Assembly (NCBI RefSeq): GCF_020982545.1
Contig: NZ_JAJKLK010000005.1
Coordinates: 310,001 to 374,000 of the forward strand
Direction of reading: 5' to 3'
Source: Streptomyces sp. MNU76
Lineage (GTDB): Bacteria > Actinomycetota > Actinomycetes > Streptomycetales > Streptomycetaceae
DNA length: 64,000 nt
Shown here: piece after piece, positions 11,529 to 19,337 of the stretch
Layout: each line of letters starts with the position of its first letter
Numbering within the stretch: position 1 is the first letter of the stretch
Program-made: the position numbers and the translations under genes
The notes under the pieces: generated by a model
The model's database searches: none
Told to the model about the DNA's origin: nothing
Seen by the model: the letters and a program-made list of their open reading frames with translations, nothing else

Positions 11529-12425
11529 ATGACCACCGACACCACCACCAAGGACACCGCACCCGGCGAGACCGTCCTCGACGCCCGCGGCGTCACCATG
11601 CGCTTCGGCGGCCTCACCGCCGTACGCAACGTCAACCTCACCGTCAACAGCGGCGAGATCGTCGGACTCATCGGCCCCAACGGCGCCGGCAAGACGACCT
11701 TCTTCAACTGCCTCACCGGCCTCTACATCCCCACCGAGGGAGAAGTCCGGTACAAAGGCCAGGTCCTGCCGCCCAAGTCCTTCAAGGTCACCGCCGCCGG
11801 CATCGCCCGCACCTTCCAGAACATCCGTCTCTTCGCCAACATGACGGTCCTGGAAAACGTCCTCGTCGGACGCCACACCCGCACCAAGGAAGGCCTCTGG
11901 TCCGCCCTCCTCCGCGGCCCCGGCTTCCACAAGGCCGAAGCCGCCAGCCGCGAACGCGCCATGGAACTCCTCGAGTTCGTCGGCCTGGCCAACAAGGCCG
12001 AACACCTCGCCCGCAACCTCCCCTACGGCGAACAGCGCAAGCTCGAAATCGCCCGGGCACTCGCGAGCGAACCCGGCCTGCTCCTCCTCGACGAGCCCAC
12101 CGCCGGCATGAACCCCCAGGAAACGCGGACCACCGAAGAACTCGTCTTCGCCATCCGCGACAAGGGCATCGCCGTCCTCGTCATCGAGCACGACATGCGG
12201 TTCATCTTCAACCTCTGCGACCGCGTCGCCGTCCTCGTCCAAGGCGAAAAACTCGTCGAAGGCGACAGCGCCACCGTCCAGGGCGACGAACGCGTCGTCG
12301 CCGCCTACCTCGGCGAACCCTTCGAAGACGCACCCGGCCAGGACGAGGTCGCCGAAGTCGAAGCCGCCGAAGCACACGCCGAGGCCACGACCGACGCAGC
12401 GCCCGGCAAGGAGAACGACCGATGA
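11529..12425 (+). CDS. livG: Branched-chain amino acid ABC transporter ATP-binding protein LivG
   Basis: A 298-residue ATPase subunit. Walker A is GPNGAGKTT (residues 49-57). The signature loop is the LivG-typical NLPYGEQRKLEIARAL, Walker B is LLLLDEPTAGMNP, and the H-loop is VIEHDMRF. The C-terminal about 40 residues are acidic and Ala-rich (DEVAEVEAAEAHAEA), beyond the usual LivG length. It starts four bases after the livM stop and overlaps livF by ATGA, so it is in the middle of one operon. Confidence 0.95.
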   Translation: MTTDTTTKDTAPGETVLDARGVTMRFGGLTAVRNVNLTVNSGEIVGLIGPNGAGKTTFFNCLTGLYIPTEGEVRYKGQVLPPKSFKVTAAGIARTFQNIRLFANMTVLENVLVGRHTRTKEGLWSALLRGPGFHKAEAASRERAMELLEFVGLANKAEHLARNLPYGEQRKLEIARALASEPGLLLLDEPTAGMNPQETRTTEELVFAIRDKGIAVLVIEHDMRFIFNLCDRVAVLVQGEKLVEGDSATVQGDERVVAAYLGEPFEDAPGQDEVAEVEAAEAHAEATTDAAPGKENDR

Positions 12426-13138
12426 CCGCACTCCTCGAAGTCGAAGACCTCCGGGTCGCCTACGGCAAGATCGAAGCCGTCAAGGGCATCTCCTTCAAGG
12501 TCAACGCCGGCGAGGTCGTCACCCTCATCGGCACCAACGGCGCCGGCAAGACCACCACCCTGCGCACCCTCTCCGGCCTCCTCAAGCCCGTCGGCGGCCA
12601 GATCAAGTTCAACGGCAAGTCACTCAAGAAGATCCCCGCGCACGACATCGTCGCGCTCGGACTCGCCCACTCCCCCGAGGGGCGGCACATCTTCCCGCGC
12701 ATGACCATCGAGGACAACCTCCGCCTCGGCGCCTTCCTGCGCAACGACAAGCCCGGCATCGAGAAGGACATCCAGCGCGCCTACGACCTCTTCCCCATCC
12801 TGGGCGAACGTCGCAAACAGGCCGCCGGAACCCTCTCGGGCGGTGAACAGCAGATGCTGGCCATGGGCCGCGCGCTCATGTCCCAGCCGAAACTGCTCAT
12901 GCTCGACGAGCCCTCCATGGGCCTCTCCCCGATCATGATGCAGAAGATCATGGCCACCATCGCCGAACTGAAGTCCCAGGGCACCACCATCCTGCTCGTC
13001 GAACAGAACGCCCAGGCGGCGCTCTCCCTCGCCGACCAGGGCCACGTCATGGAGATCGGCAAGGTCGTCCTCTCCGGCACCGGATCCGACCTCCTGCACG
13101 ACGAGTCGGTCCGCAAGGCCTACCTCGGCGAGGACTAA
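12422..13138 (+). CDS. livF: Branched-chain amino acid ABC transporter ATP-binding protein LivF
   Basis: A 238-residue ATPase subunit. Walker A is GTNGAGKTT (37-45), the signature is LSGGEQQMLAMGRAL, Walker B is LLMLDEPSMGLSP, and VEQNAQAAL corresponds to the H-loop region (Gln-Asn in place of His, as usual in LivF). The start overlaps the livG stop (ATGA). It is the last gene of the liv operon and ends just before a bidirectional terminator. Confidence 0.96.
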   Translation: MTALLEVEDLRVAYGKIEAVKGISFKVNAGEVVTLIGTNGAGKTTTLRTLSGLLKPVGGQIKFNGKSLKKIPAHDIVALGLAHSPEGRHIFPRMTIEDNLRLGAFLRNDKPGIEKDIQRAYDLFPILGERRKQAAGTLSGGEQQMLAMGRALMSQPKLLMLDEPSMGLSPIMMQKIMATIAELKSQGTTILLVEQNAQAALSLADQGHVMEIGKVVLSGTGSDLLHDESVRKAYLGED

Positions 13139-13150
13139 CCTCCGGCCCAC

Positions 13151-13203
13151 ATACGACGAGGCCCGCACCCCCTTTCAGACAGGGGGTGCGGGCCTCGTCG
13201 TAT
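13151..13203. terminator. Bidirectional terminator between livF and the ANTAR regulator
   Basis: A perfect 23-bp inverted repeat (13151-13173 and 13181-13203) with a 7-nt loop lies between two convergent genes. The arms end in AT-rich ATACGA/TCGTAT. It can terminate transcription of both livF and the regulator. Confidence 0.93.
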
Positions 13204-13223
13204 CAGACCTCAGGACAGCCGGA

Positions 13224-13877
13224 TCAACCCTTGGACGCCTTCTTCTCATCGGCGTCCTGGATGACCGCCTCCGCCACCTGCTGCATCGACATCCGACGAT
13301 CCATCGACGTCTTCTGGATCCACCGGAACGCCGCCGGCTCCGTCAACCCGTACTCCGTCTGCAGAATCGATTTCGCGCGATCCACCAGCTTGCGCGTCTC
13401 CAGGCGCAGCGTGAGATCGGCGACCTCCTTCTCCAGCTCCTTCAGCTCCGTGAACCGCGACACCGCCATCTCGATGGCCGGCACCACGTCACTCTTGCTG
13501 AACGGCTTCACCAGATACGCCATCGCACCCGCGTCCCGGGCACGCTCGACGAGATCGCGCTGCGAGAACGCGGTCAGCATCAGCACGGGCGCGATGCGCT
13601 CCTCCGCGATCTTCTCCGCCGCGGAGATCCCGTCCATCTTCGGCATCTTCACGTCCAGGATCACCAGATCCGGCCGGTGCTCACGGGCCAGCTCGATGGC
13701 CTGCTCTCCGTCACCGGCCTCGCCCACGACGGAGTAGCCCTCCTCTTCGAGCATCTCCTTGAGATCGAGACGGATCAGCGCCTCGTCCTCGGCGATGACG
13801 ACACGGGTCGTCAGCGGAGGCACGTGCGACTTGTCATCGTCGTCGGCGACGGGCTGGGGCGACTCGGGGGCGGTCAC
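13224..13877 (-). CDS. pdtaR: ANTAR-domain response regulator (PdtaR-like)
   Basis: A 217-residue two-domain regulator. An N-terminal receiver domain (about 24-140) has RVVIAEDEALIRLDL, the phospho-acceptor D75 in DLVILDVKMPKMDG, and YLVKPF. A short coiled coil (ELKELEKEVADLTLRLE) leads to an ANTAR RNA-binding domain ending AAFRWIQKTSMDRRMSMQQV. This is the architecture of mycobacterial PdtaR (Rv1626), which binds target RNAs and antiterminates. The partner histidine kinase is not in the window. It converges on the liv operon and is divergent from the tRNA. Confidence 0.93.
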   Translation of the reverse strand: MTAPESPQPVADDDDKSHVPPLTTRVVIAEDEALIRLDLKEMLEEEGYSVVGEAGDGEQAIELAREHRPDLVILDVKMPKMDGISAAEKIAEERIAPVLMLTAFSQRDLVERARDAGAMAYLVKPFSKSDVVPAIEMAVSRFTELKELEKEVADLTLRLETRKLVDRAKSILQTEYGLTEPAAFRWIQKTSMDRRMSMQQVAEAVIQDADEKKASKG

Positions 13878-13976
13878 GGGGGCTCCTAGCTGCAGGGCAG
13901 GGGTGCTGCTGACACGAGGGTACCTAGCTGCAGGTCACTCCGGTGAACCGGTACACTTCCCGCAGCTACACAGCTT

Positions 13977-14059
13977 GCCCGGTTGGAGGAACTGGTCAGA
14001 CTCGCGGTGCTCAAACCACCGTGCCTTAGGGCATGTGGGTTCGAATCCCACACCGGGCA
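13977..14059 (+). tRNA. tRNA-Leu (anticodon CAA)
   Basis: An 83-nt cloverleaf with a long variable arm. The acceptor is GCCCGGT/ACCGGGC, the D stem GAG/CTC, and the anticodon stem CGGTG/CACCG with loop CTCAAAC giving anticodon CAA (codon UUG). The variable arm is TGCC-TTAG-GGCA, and the T arm is GTGGG-TTCGAAT-CCCAC. The discriminator base is A and CCA is not encoded. A strong terminator follows six bases later. Confidence 0.95.
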
Positions 14060-14064
14060 CTCAG

Positions 14065-14100
14065 AAGCGGATGTTCACGTTCTCGTGAACATCCGCTTTT
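14065..14100 (+). terminator. Rho-independent terminator of tRNA-Leu
   Basis: A perfect 15-bp stem (14065-14079 and 14084-14098) with loop TTCT, followed by a T-run (TTTTTG), directly after the tRNA. Confidence 0.95.
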
Positions 14101-14139
14101 TGCTGCGCATCGCTTCGATCACTCACTCAGAGTAGCCGC

Positions 14140-14925
14140 ATGAACTTTCACGGTACTGAGGTTCGACAGCAGGTGCTCACACTCCTGCGCGACGGGGCCC
14201 GCAACGCTGACGTCGCCCGCAAGTTCAACATCCCGGTCGGCACCATCGGCTACTGGAAACATGCCGACCGAGCCACACGCGGTGAGTGCCCAGGACACCA
14301 GCCACCGCCATGTCCTCGGTGCGACGGCGACCTCAACGCTCCGGCCTACTCCTATCTTCTCGGCCTCTACCTCGGCGATGGTCACATCATCCAGAACCGC
14401 GCCATGCGGTCACCCAGCCTGTCAATCACCTGCGCCGAGTCACACCCAGGTCTCATGGACGAGTGCGAAAGCGCAATGCGGTCGGTGTTCCCCATCAACT
14501 CGGTCTGCAGGGTCCGCCGCAAAGGCTGCCGAGAGCTCAAGCTCTACTCCATGCATCTGTGGTGCCTCTTCCCTCAGCACGGCCCCGGCAGAAAGCATGA
14601 GCGCCCGATCACCCTCGAGCCCTGGCAACAGGAAATCGTCGACGCCCACCCCTGGGAGTTCATCCGTGGCCTCGTCCACTCCGACGGGTGCCGGATCACC
14701 AACTGGACGACCCGCCTCGTCGCTGGCGTGACCAAGCGCTATGAGTACCCGCGCTACTTCTTCACCAACAAATCCGACGACATCCGGAAGCATTTCACCG
14801 ATACCCTCGACAAAGTGGGCGTCGAGTGGACAACACTCGCCCGCGGCAGCGACCCCTTCAACATCTCCGTCGCCCGCAAAGCCTCCGTCGCCCTCATGGA
14901 CGCCCACGTCGGCCCCAAGTACTGA
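14140..14925 (+). CDS. Free-standing HTH / LAGLIDADG homing-endonuclease-like protein
   Basis: A 261-residue protein with three visible parts. An N-terminal helix-turn-helix (about 8-45, NADVARKFNIPVGTIGYWKH) comes first. A possible zinc knuckle follows (C50-x2-H53-x4-C58-x2-C61). Then come two LAGLIDADG-like motifs, YSYLLGLYLGDGHI (71-83, acidic D80) and WEFIRGLVHSDGCRI (172-186, D182), about 100 residues apart as in monomeric LAGLIDADG enzymes. It is not inside an intein or intron. It sits 40 bp past the tRNA-Leu terminator and only 3 bp from the convergent pyruvate kinase stop. Base composition is visibly less GC-biased than its neighbours, consistent with acquisition. It could be an active nuclease or a domesticated DNA-binding regulator, as in WhiA. 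Confidence 0.85.
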   Translation: MNFHGTEVRQQVLTLLRDGARNADVARKFNIPVGTIGYWKHADRATRGECPGHQPPPCPRCDGDLNAPAYSYLLGLYLGDGHIIQNRAMRSPSLSITCAESHPGLMDECESAMRSVFPINSVCRVRRKGCRELKLYSMHLWCLFPQHGPGRKHERPITLEPWQQEIVDAHPWEFIRGLVHSDGCRITNWTTRLVAGVTKRYEYPRYFFTNKSDDIRKHFTDTLDKVGVEWTTLARGSDPFNISVARKASVALMDAHVGPKY

Positions 14926-14928
14926 CGG

Positions 14929-16363
14929 CTACCGCGGGTCGCCGTCCTTGGCGATGCGGTGGACGTGGACCATGTTCGTCGAGCCCGCCACCCCCGGCGG
15001 TGAGCCCGCCGTGATCACCACCACGTCGCCCTTCTCGCAGCGGCCGTACTGCGACAGCAGCTCGTCCACCTGGGCGACCATCGCGTCCGTGGAGTCGGCG
15101 CGCGGGCCCAGGAACGTCTCCACGCCCCACGTGAGGCTCAGCTGGGAGCGGGTGGCCGGGTCAGGGGTGAAGGCGAGGAGGGATCGGGGAGCGGTAGCGG
15201 GAGAGGCGGCGGGCCGTGTCGCCGGACTGGCTGAAGGCGACCAGGTACTTCGCGTCGAGGAAGTCGCCGATCTCCGCCGCCGCGCGGGCCACGGCGCCGC
15301 CCTGGGTGCGGGGTTTGTTGTGCTCGGTGAGGGGTGGGAGGCCTGCCGCCAGCATGTCCGATTCCGCGGCCGCCGCGATGCGGCTCATCGTGCGGACCGC
15401 GTCCGTCGCGTGCTTGCCAACGCTCGTCTCGCCGGACAGCATCACCGCGTCCGCGCCGTCGAGGACCGCGTTGGCGACGTCGCTGACCTCGGCGCGGGTC
15501 GGCCGGGAGTTGTGGATCATCGAGTCGAGCATCTGGGTGGCGACGATGACCGGTTTGGCGTTGCGCTTGGCGAGTTTGATCACGCGTTTCTGGACCAACG
15601 GGACCTGTTCCAGGGGCATCTCGACGCCCAGATCCCCTCGCGCGACCATGATGCCGTCGAACGCCGCCACGATCTCCTCGATGGCGTCGACCGCCTGGGG
15701 TTTCTCGATCTTGGCGATGACGGGGAGTCGGCGGCCTTCCTCGTCCATGATCTGGTGGACGCGTTCGATGTCGCGGCCGGTGCGGACGAAGGACAGGGCG
15801 ATGACGTCGAAGCCGGTGCGCAGCGCCCAGCGGAGGTCGTGCTCGTCCTTGTCGGAGAGGGCGGGGACGGAGACCGCGACGCCCGGGAGGTTCAGGCCCT
15901 TGTGGTCGGAGACCATGCCGCCTTCGACGACGCGGGTGTGGACGCGGGGGCCGTCGACGGCCGTGACCTCCAGGGTGACCTTGCCGTCGTCGACGAGGAT
16001 GTGTGCGCCGGGGGTGACGTCGGTGGCGAGGCCGGTGTAGGTGGTGGCGCAGCCGTCGCTGTCGCCGACGGCGGCCTCCTCGACGCTGATGGTGAAGGTG
16101 TCGTCGCGTTCGAGGAGTACGGGGCCTTCGGTGAAGCGGCCGAGGCGGATCTTCGGGCCTTGGAGGTCGGCGAGGGTGCCGACGCTGCGGCCGGTCTCGT
16201 CGGCGGCCTTGCGGACGTGCCGGTACCTCTCGTCGTGTTCGGCGTGGCTGCCGTGGCTGAGGTTGAAGCGGGCGATGTCCATGCCGGCCTCGACCAGTGC
16301 GTTGATCTGGTCGTACGAGTCGGTGGCGGGCCCGAGGGTGCAGACGATCTTTGCTCGGCGCAT
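14929..16363 (-). CDS. pyk: Pyruvate kinase, reading frame interrupted near 15180
   Basis: Pyruvate kinase, making pyruvate and ATP from phosphoenolpyruvate in the cytoplasm. It starts MRRAKIVCTLGPATDSYDQI at 16363. ARFNLSHGSH, LADLQGPKIRLG, VIAKIEKPQAV (catalytic Lys) and GIMVARGDLGVEMPL are all present. The frame runs to VAFSQSGDTARRLSRYRSPIP and then meets an early stop. The rest (LLAFTPDPATRSQLSLTWGV to VHVHRIAKDGDPR, stop at 14929) is intact in another frame. Restoring two bases in the G-run near 15178-15183 (plus strand) rejoins a normal protein of about 478 residues. Either a sequencing error or a real frameshift; Streptomyces usually carry two pyk genes, so loss would be tolerated. 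Confidence 0.9.
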
Positions 16364-16407
16364 GGTTCGAGCCTATGGCTTACCCGCTGGTAGTGATTTG
16401 GCGGAGC

Positions 16408-16455
16408 GTGACTACTCAACGGCGTTCGGGTGAAAGGTATTTGACAAGTAGTCAC
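16408..16455. promoter_or_regulatory. Inverted repeat upstream of pyk
   Basis: Nine-base arms GTGACTACT (16408-16416) and AGTAGTCAC (16447-16455) lie 45-92 bp before the pyk start, 30 bp apart, in a locally AT-rich stretch. They could be a two-site operator or flank the promoter. The function is inferred from position only. Confidence 0.45.
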
Positions 16456-16474
16456 AAGCCGAGGGGCCGGTCCG

Positions 16475-17183
16475 TCACAGGCGTGGCGGGTGCATGGTGA
16501 AGCGGGCGTTGACCTGTGCGTGGACGCGTTGGCGTTGGGGTTCGAGGTCGAGGGGTGGGGCGTCGGTGTCGTCGGCGCCCTTGGCTCGGGCGGAGCGCAT
16601 GAGGCCGCCGGGGCTGCGGGGCGGAGGGGTTGGGGGCTTCGGCGCCGATGTCGGCGAGTTCGACGAGGGCGGCGAGGGTGGTGCCGAGGGCTTCGGCGTA
16701 CTCCCGGGCGCGCTGCACCGCCTCCTTCACCGCTTTCTGTCGGGCCTGCCTGTGGGCGGGTGAGTCGGGGCGGAGGGACCACCAGGGGCCGTCGACTCGG
16801 GTGAGGTCCAGGTCGGCGAGGCGGGTGGTGAGTTCGCCGAGGGCGGTGAAGTCGGTGAGGTCGGCGGCGATGTGGACGCGGCCGTGGTAGGCCTGGATGC
16901 GTTCACCTCTGCCTTTGAGTTCGGGGGTGATGGAGAAGGCGCCGGTCTCCAGGCGGTCGACGGCTTCGCCGTAGGTCTTGACGAGGTCGAGGACGGTGGT
17001 GTTGCGGCGGGTGAGGTCGTCGAGGGCGGCGCGGCGGTCCTTGCCGCGGGCGAGGACGGTGACTCCGATGCGGGCTATCTCGGGGTCGACTTCGAGGTGG
17101 GCTTCGCCGCGTACGGCGATGCGGGGCGTCGGGGTGCCGTAGGGGACGGCGGTGGGCTGGGGTTCCTCGCTGCTGGTGGTCAT
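16475..17183 (-). CDS. SIMPL-domain protein, frame interrupted near 16600-16635
   Basis: A DUF541/SIMPL protein. It starts MTTSSEEPQPTAVPYGTP at 17183 (16 codons inside the longest frame, with a GAGTGGGG site upstream). It then reads TPRIAVRGEAHLEVDPEIAR, VDRLETGAFSITPELKGRGE and AVKEAVQRAREYAEALGTTL, typical of the family. After LVELADIGAEAPNPSAPQP the frame becomes Arg/Pro-rich nonsense. The neighbouring frame gives a sensible end (GGLMRSARAKGADDTDAPPL to ARFTMHPPRL, stop at 16475). The shift lies in C-runs. No signal peptide is obvious, unlike many periplasmic SIMPL proteins. The role is unknown. Confidence 0.8.
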
Positions 17184-17281
17184 ACGCCCCACTCTGTCAT
17201 TGGTGGGCTGGTGGTGGGGTGGGCCGGTCATCAGATCGAAACCTGTGGGGTCTGTTGCGGTGGGGGTGGGTCGGGTCAGAA

Positions 17282-17328
17282 TCTACGCGCGTTGTGGAGT
17301 TGACTGTCGACTCTGTCTACGCGCGTTG
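17282..17328 (+). promoter_or_regulatory. 13-bp direct repeats upstream of the nucleotidase
   Basis: TCTACGCGCGTTG occurs at 17282-17294 and 17316-17328, 34 bp apart start to start (about three helical turns), ending 32 bp before the ATG at 17361. TTGACT at 17300-17305 lies between them. The arrangement suits a tandem activator or repressor site for the nucleotidase gene. The regulator is unknown. Confidence 0.5.
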
Positions 17329-17360
17329 AGATCGTCCGTTTCTCCGAGGAGTGCCCCGAG

Positions 17361-19172
17361 ATGCCCTTGAACCGCCGGAAGTTTCTGAAGAAGTCGGCCG
17401 TAACCGGGGCGGGCGTGGCCGTCGCCGGTACGGCGCTCGCTCCGAGTGCGCAGGCGGCCGAGGTGACGGCGGCCGGGGGGCGGAAGGCGCCGAAGCGGTA
17501 CAGCTTCACCGTGATGGGGACGACGGACCTGCACGGGAACGTCTTCAACTGGGACTACTTCACGGACAAGGAGTTCGACGACAAGGCGCACAACGACGTC
17601 GGTCTGGCGAAGATCTCGACGCTGGTGAACCGGATCCGTGAGGAGAAGGGGCGCCGGAACACGCTGCTCATCGACGCCGGTGACACCATTCAGGGCACGC
17701 AGTTGTCGTACTACTACGCGAAGGTGGACCCGATCACCGCGAAGGGTGGTCCGGTGCACCCGATGGCGCAGGCGATGAACGCGATGGACTACGACGCGGC
17801 GGCGCTGGGCAACCACGAGTTCAACTACGGCATCCCGGTGCTGCGGAAGTTCCAGGAGCAGTGTCGTTTCCCGTTGCTGGGGGCGAACGCGCTGGACGCG
17901 AAGACGCTGCGTCCGGCTTTTCCGCCGTACAGCATGCACCGGTTGCGTACGCCGTTCGGGCGTGATGTGAAGGTGGCGGTGCTCGGGCTGACCAATCCCG
18001 GTATCGCGATCTGGGACAAGGCGAACGTGCAGGGGAAGATGACGTTCCCGGGGCTGGAGGAGCAGGCGGCGAAGTGGGTGCCGAAACTGCGGTCGATGGG
18101 GGCGGATGTCGTCATCGTGTCGGCGCACAGCGGTTCGTCGGGGACGTCGTCGTACGGTGATCAGCTGCCGTACATCGAGAACGCGGCCGGGCTGGTGGCG
18201 GAGCAGGTGCCGGGGATCGACGCGATTCTCGTGGGGCATGCGCACACGGAGATCCCGGAGTACTTCGTCACCAACAAGGAGACGGGCAAGCGGGTCGTGC
18301 TGTCGGAGCCGCTGAAGTGGGGGCAGCGGCTGACGCTGTTCGACTTCGAGCTGGTGTGGAGCAAGGGCTGCTGGAAGGTCGAGAAGGTCGCGGCGCAGGT
18401 GCTGAACTCCAACACGGTGGAGGAGGACCCGGCGATCGTGAGGATGCTGGGTGACGAGCACGAGAAGGTCGTGGCGTACGTCAATCAGGTCATCGGTACG
18501 AACGCGGCCGAGATGACGTCGGTGGAGGCGCCGTACAAGGATGTGCCGATCATCGATCTGATCAACCACATTCAGGCGGACACGGTGAGGCAGGCGCTCG
18601 CGTCGTCGGAGTACGGGTCGCTGCCGGTGTTGTCGCAGGCGGCCGCGTTCTCGCGGAGCGCGGTGATTCCGGCGGGGAACGTGACGATCCGGGATGTGGC
18701 GGGTCTGTATGTCTTCGAGAACACGCTGGAGGCGCGTCTGATGACGGGTGCGCAGATGAAGGCGTATCTGGAGTTCTCGGCGAACTACTTCGTGCAGACG
18801 GCGGCGGACGCGGTGGTCGATCCGGCGAAGCTGACGAACGCGAACGGGACGCCGGACTACAACTACGACGCGGTGAGCGGGCTGTCGTACGAGATCGACA
18901 TCGCGAAGCCGGCGGGGTCGCGGATCACGAACGTGCGGTTCGAGGGTGCTCCGCTGGCGGACGATCAGAAGTTCGTGTTCGCGGTGAACAACTACCGGGC
19001 CAATGGTGGTGGCAACTTCCCGCATGTGGCCGCGTCGCCGTTGCTGTGGTCTAACTCGGACGAGATCCGTAACACGATGATCGCGTGGGTGAAGGCGAAG
19101 GGGTCGATCGACCCGGCGCAGTTCGCTTCGGTGGACTGGAGGCTGACGCGGAACGGTACGCCGGTCTTCTAG
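17361..19172 (+). CDS. Secreted 5'-nucleotidase / 2',3'-cyclic phosphodiesterase
   Basis: A 603-residue secreted calcineurin-like nucleotidase (UshA/CpdB type). The Tat signal is NRRKFLKK followed by a hydrophobic run and an Ala-rich cleavage region near residue 32. Metal-site motifs appear in order: TDLHGNVFNWDY, DAGDTIQGTQ, LGNHEFNYG, SAHSGSSG and VGHAHTEIP. The C-terminal 5'-nucleotidase domain (about 365-580) includes FVFAVNNYRANGGGNFPHVA. It probably releases phosphate and nucleosides from extracellular nucleotides. The TAG stop at 19170-19172 lies in the CTAG that begins the mobile element copy at 19169. Confidence 0.93.
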   Translation: MPLNRRKFLKKSAVTGAGVAVAGTALAPSAQAAEVTAAGGRKAPKRYSFTVMGTTDLHGNVFNWDYFTDKEFDDKAHNDVGLAKISTLVNRIREEKGRRNTLLIDAGDTIQGTQLSYYYAKVDPITAKGGPVHPMAQAMNAMDYDAAALGNHEFNYGIPVLRKFQEQCRFPLLGANALDAKTLRPAFPPYSMHRLRTPFGRDVKVAVLGLTNPGIAIWDKANVQGKMTFPGLEEQAAKWVPKLRSMGADVVIVSAHSGSSGTSSYGDQLPYIENAAGLVAEQVPGIDAILVGHAHTEIPEYFVTNKETGKRVVLSEPLKWGQRLTLFDFELVWSKGCWKVEKVAAQVLNSNTVEEDPAIVRMLGDEHEKVVAYVNQVIGTNAAEMTSVEAPYKDVPIIDLINHIQADTVRQALASSEYGSLPVLSQAAAFSRSAVIPAGNVTIRDVAGLYVFENTLEARLMTGAQMKAYLEFSANYFVQTAADAVVDPAKLTNANGTPDYNYDAVSGLSYEIDIAKPAGSRITNVRFEGAPLADDQKFVFAVNNYRANGGGNFPHVAASPLLWSNSDEIRNTMIAWVKAKGSIDPAQFASVDWRLTRNGTPVF

Positions 19173-19337
19173 GGGGTGTTTCGAAAGTCCTGTGCGGTGC
19201 CCGCGGTGTCCGGTGCGTGCTCTCGGCGTGCCGGACGAAAGCCCTCGTACTGGACGTACTTGGGGTTTCGGCCGGTGCGGCGAGAGTGCGTGCCGGGCGC
19301 CGTGGGTGCTGTGCGGGACTTTCGAAACACCCCCTAG
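19169..19337 (+). mobile_element. 169-bp palindromic MITE-like element, copy 1
   Basis: The element starts and ends with perfect 22-bp inverted termini (CTAGGGGGTGTTTCGAAAG and three more bases). Two 60-bp imperfect arms follow, around the 5-bp centre TGGAC. It is base-for-base identical to the reverse complement of 40131-40299. The outer CTAG on each side may be a 4-bp target duplication, leaving a 161-bp core beginning GGGGGTG. It contains no gene, only out-of-frame peptides. In plus-strand RNA the arms form 62 Watson-Crick and 15 G-U pairs with 5 mismatches. An insertion sequence abuts its right end. Confidence 0.93.
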
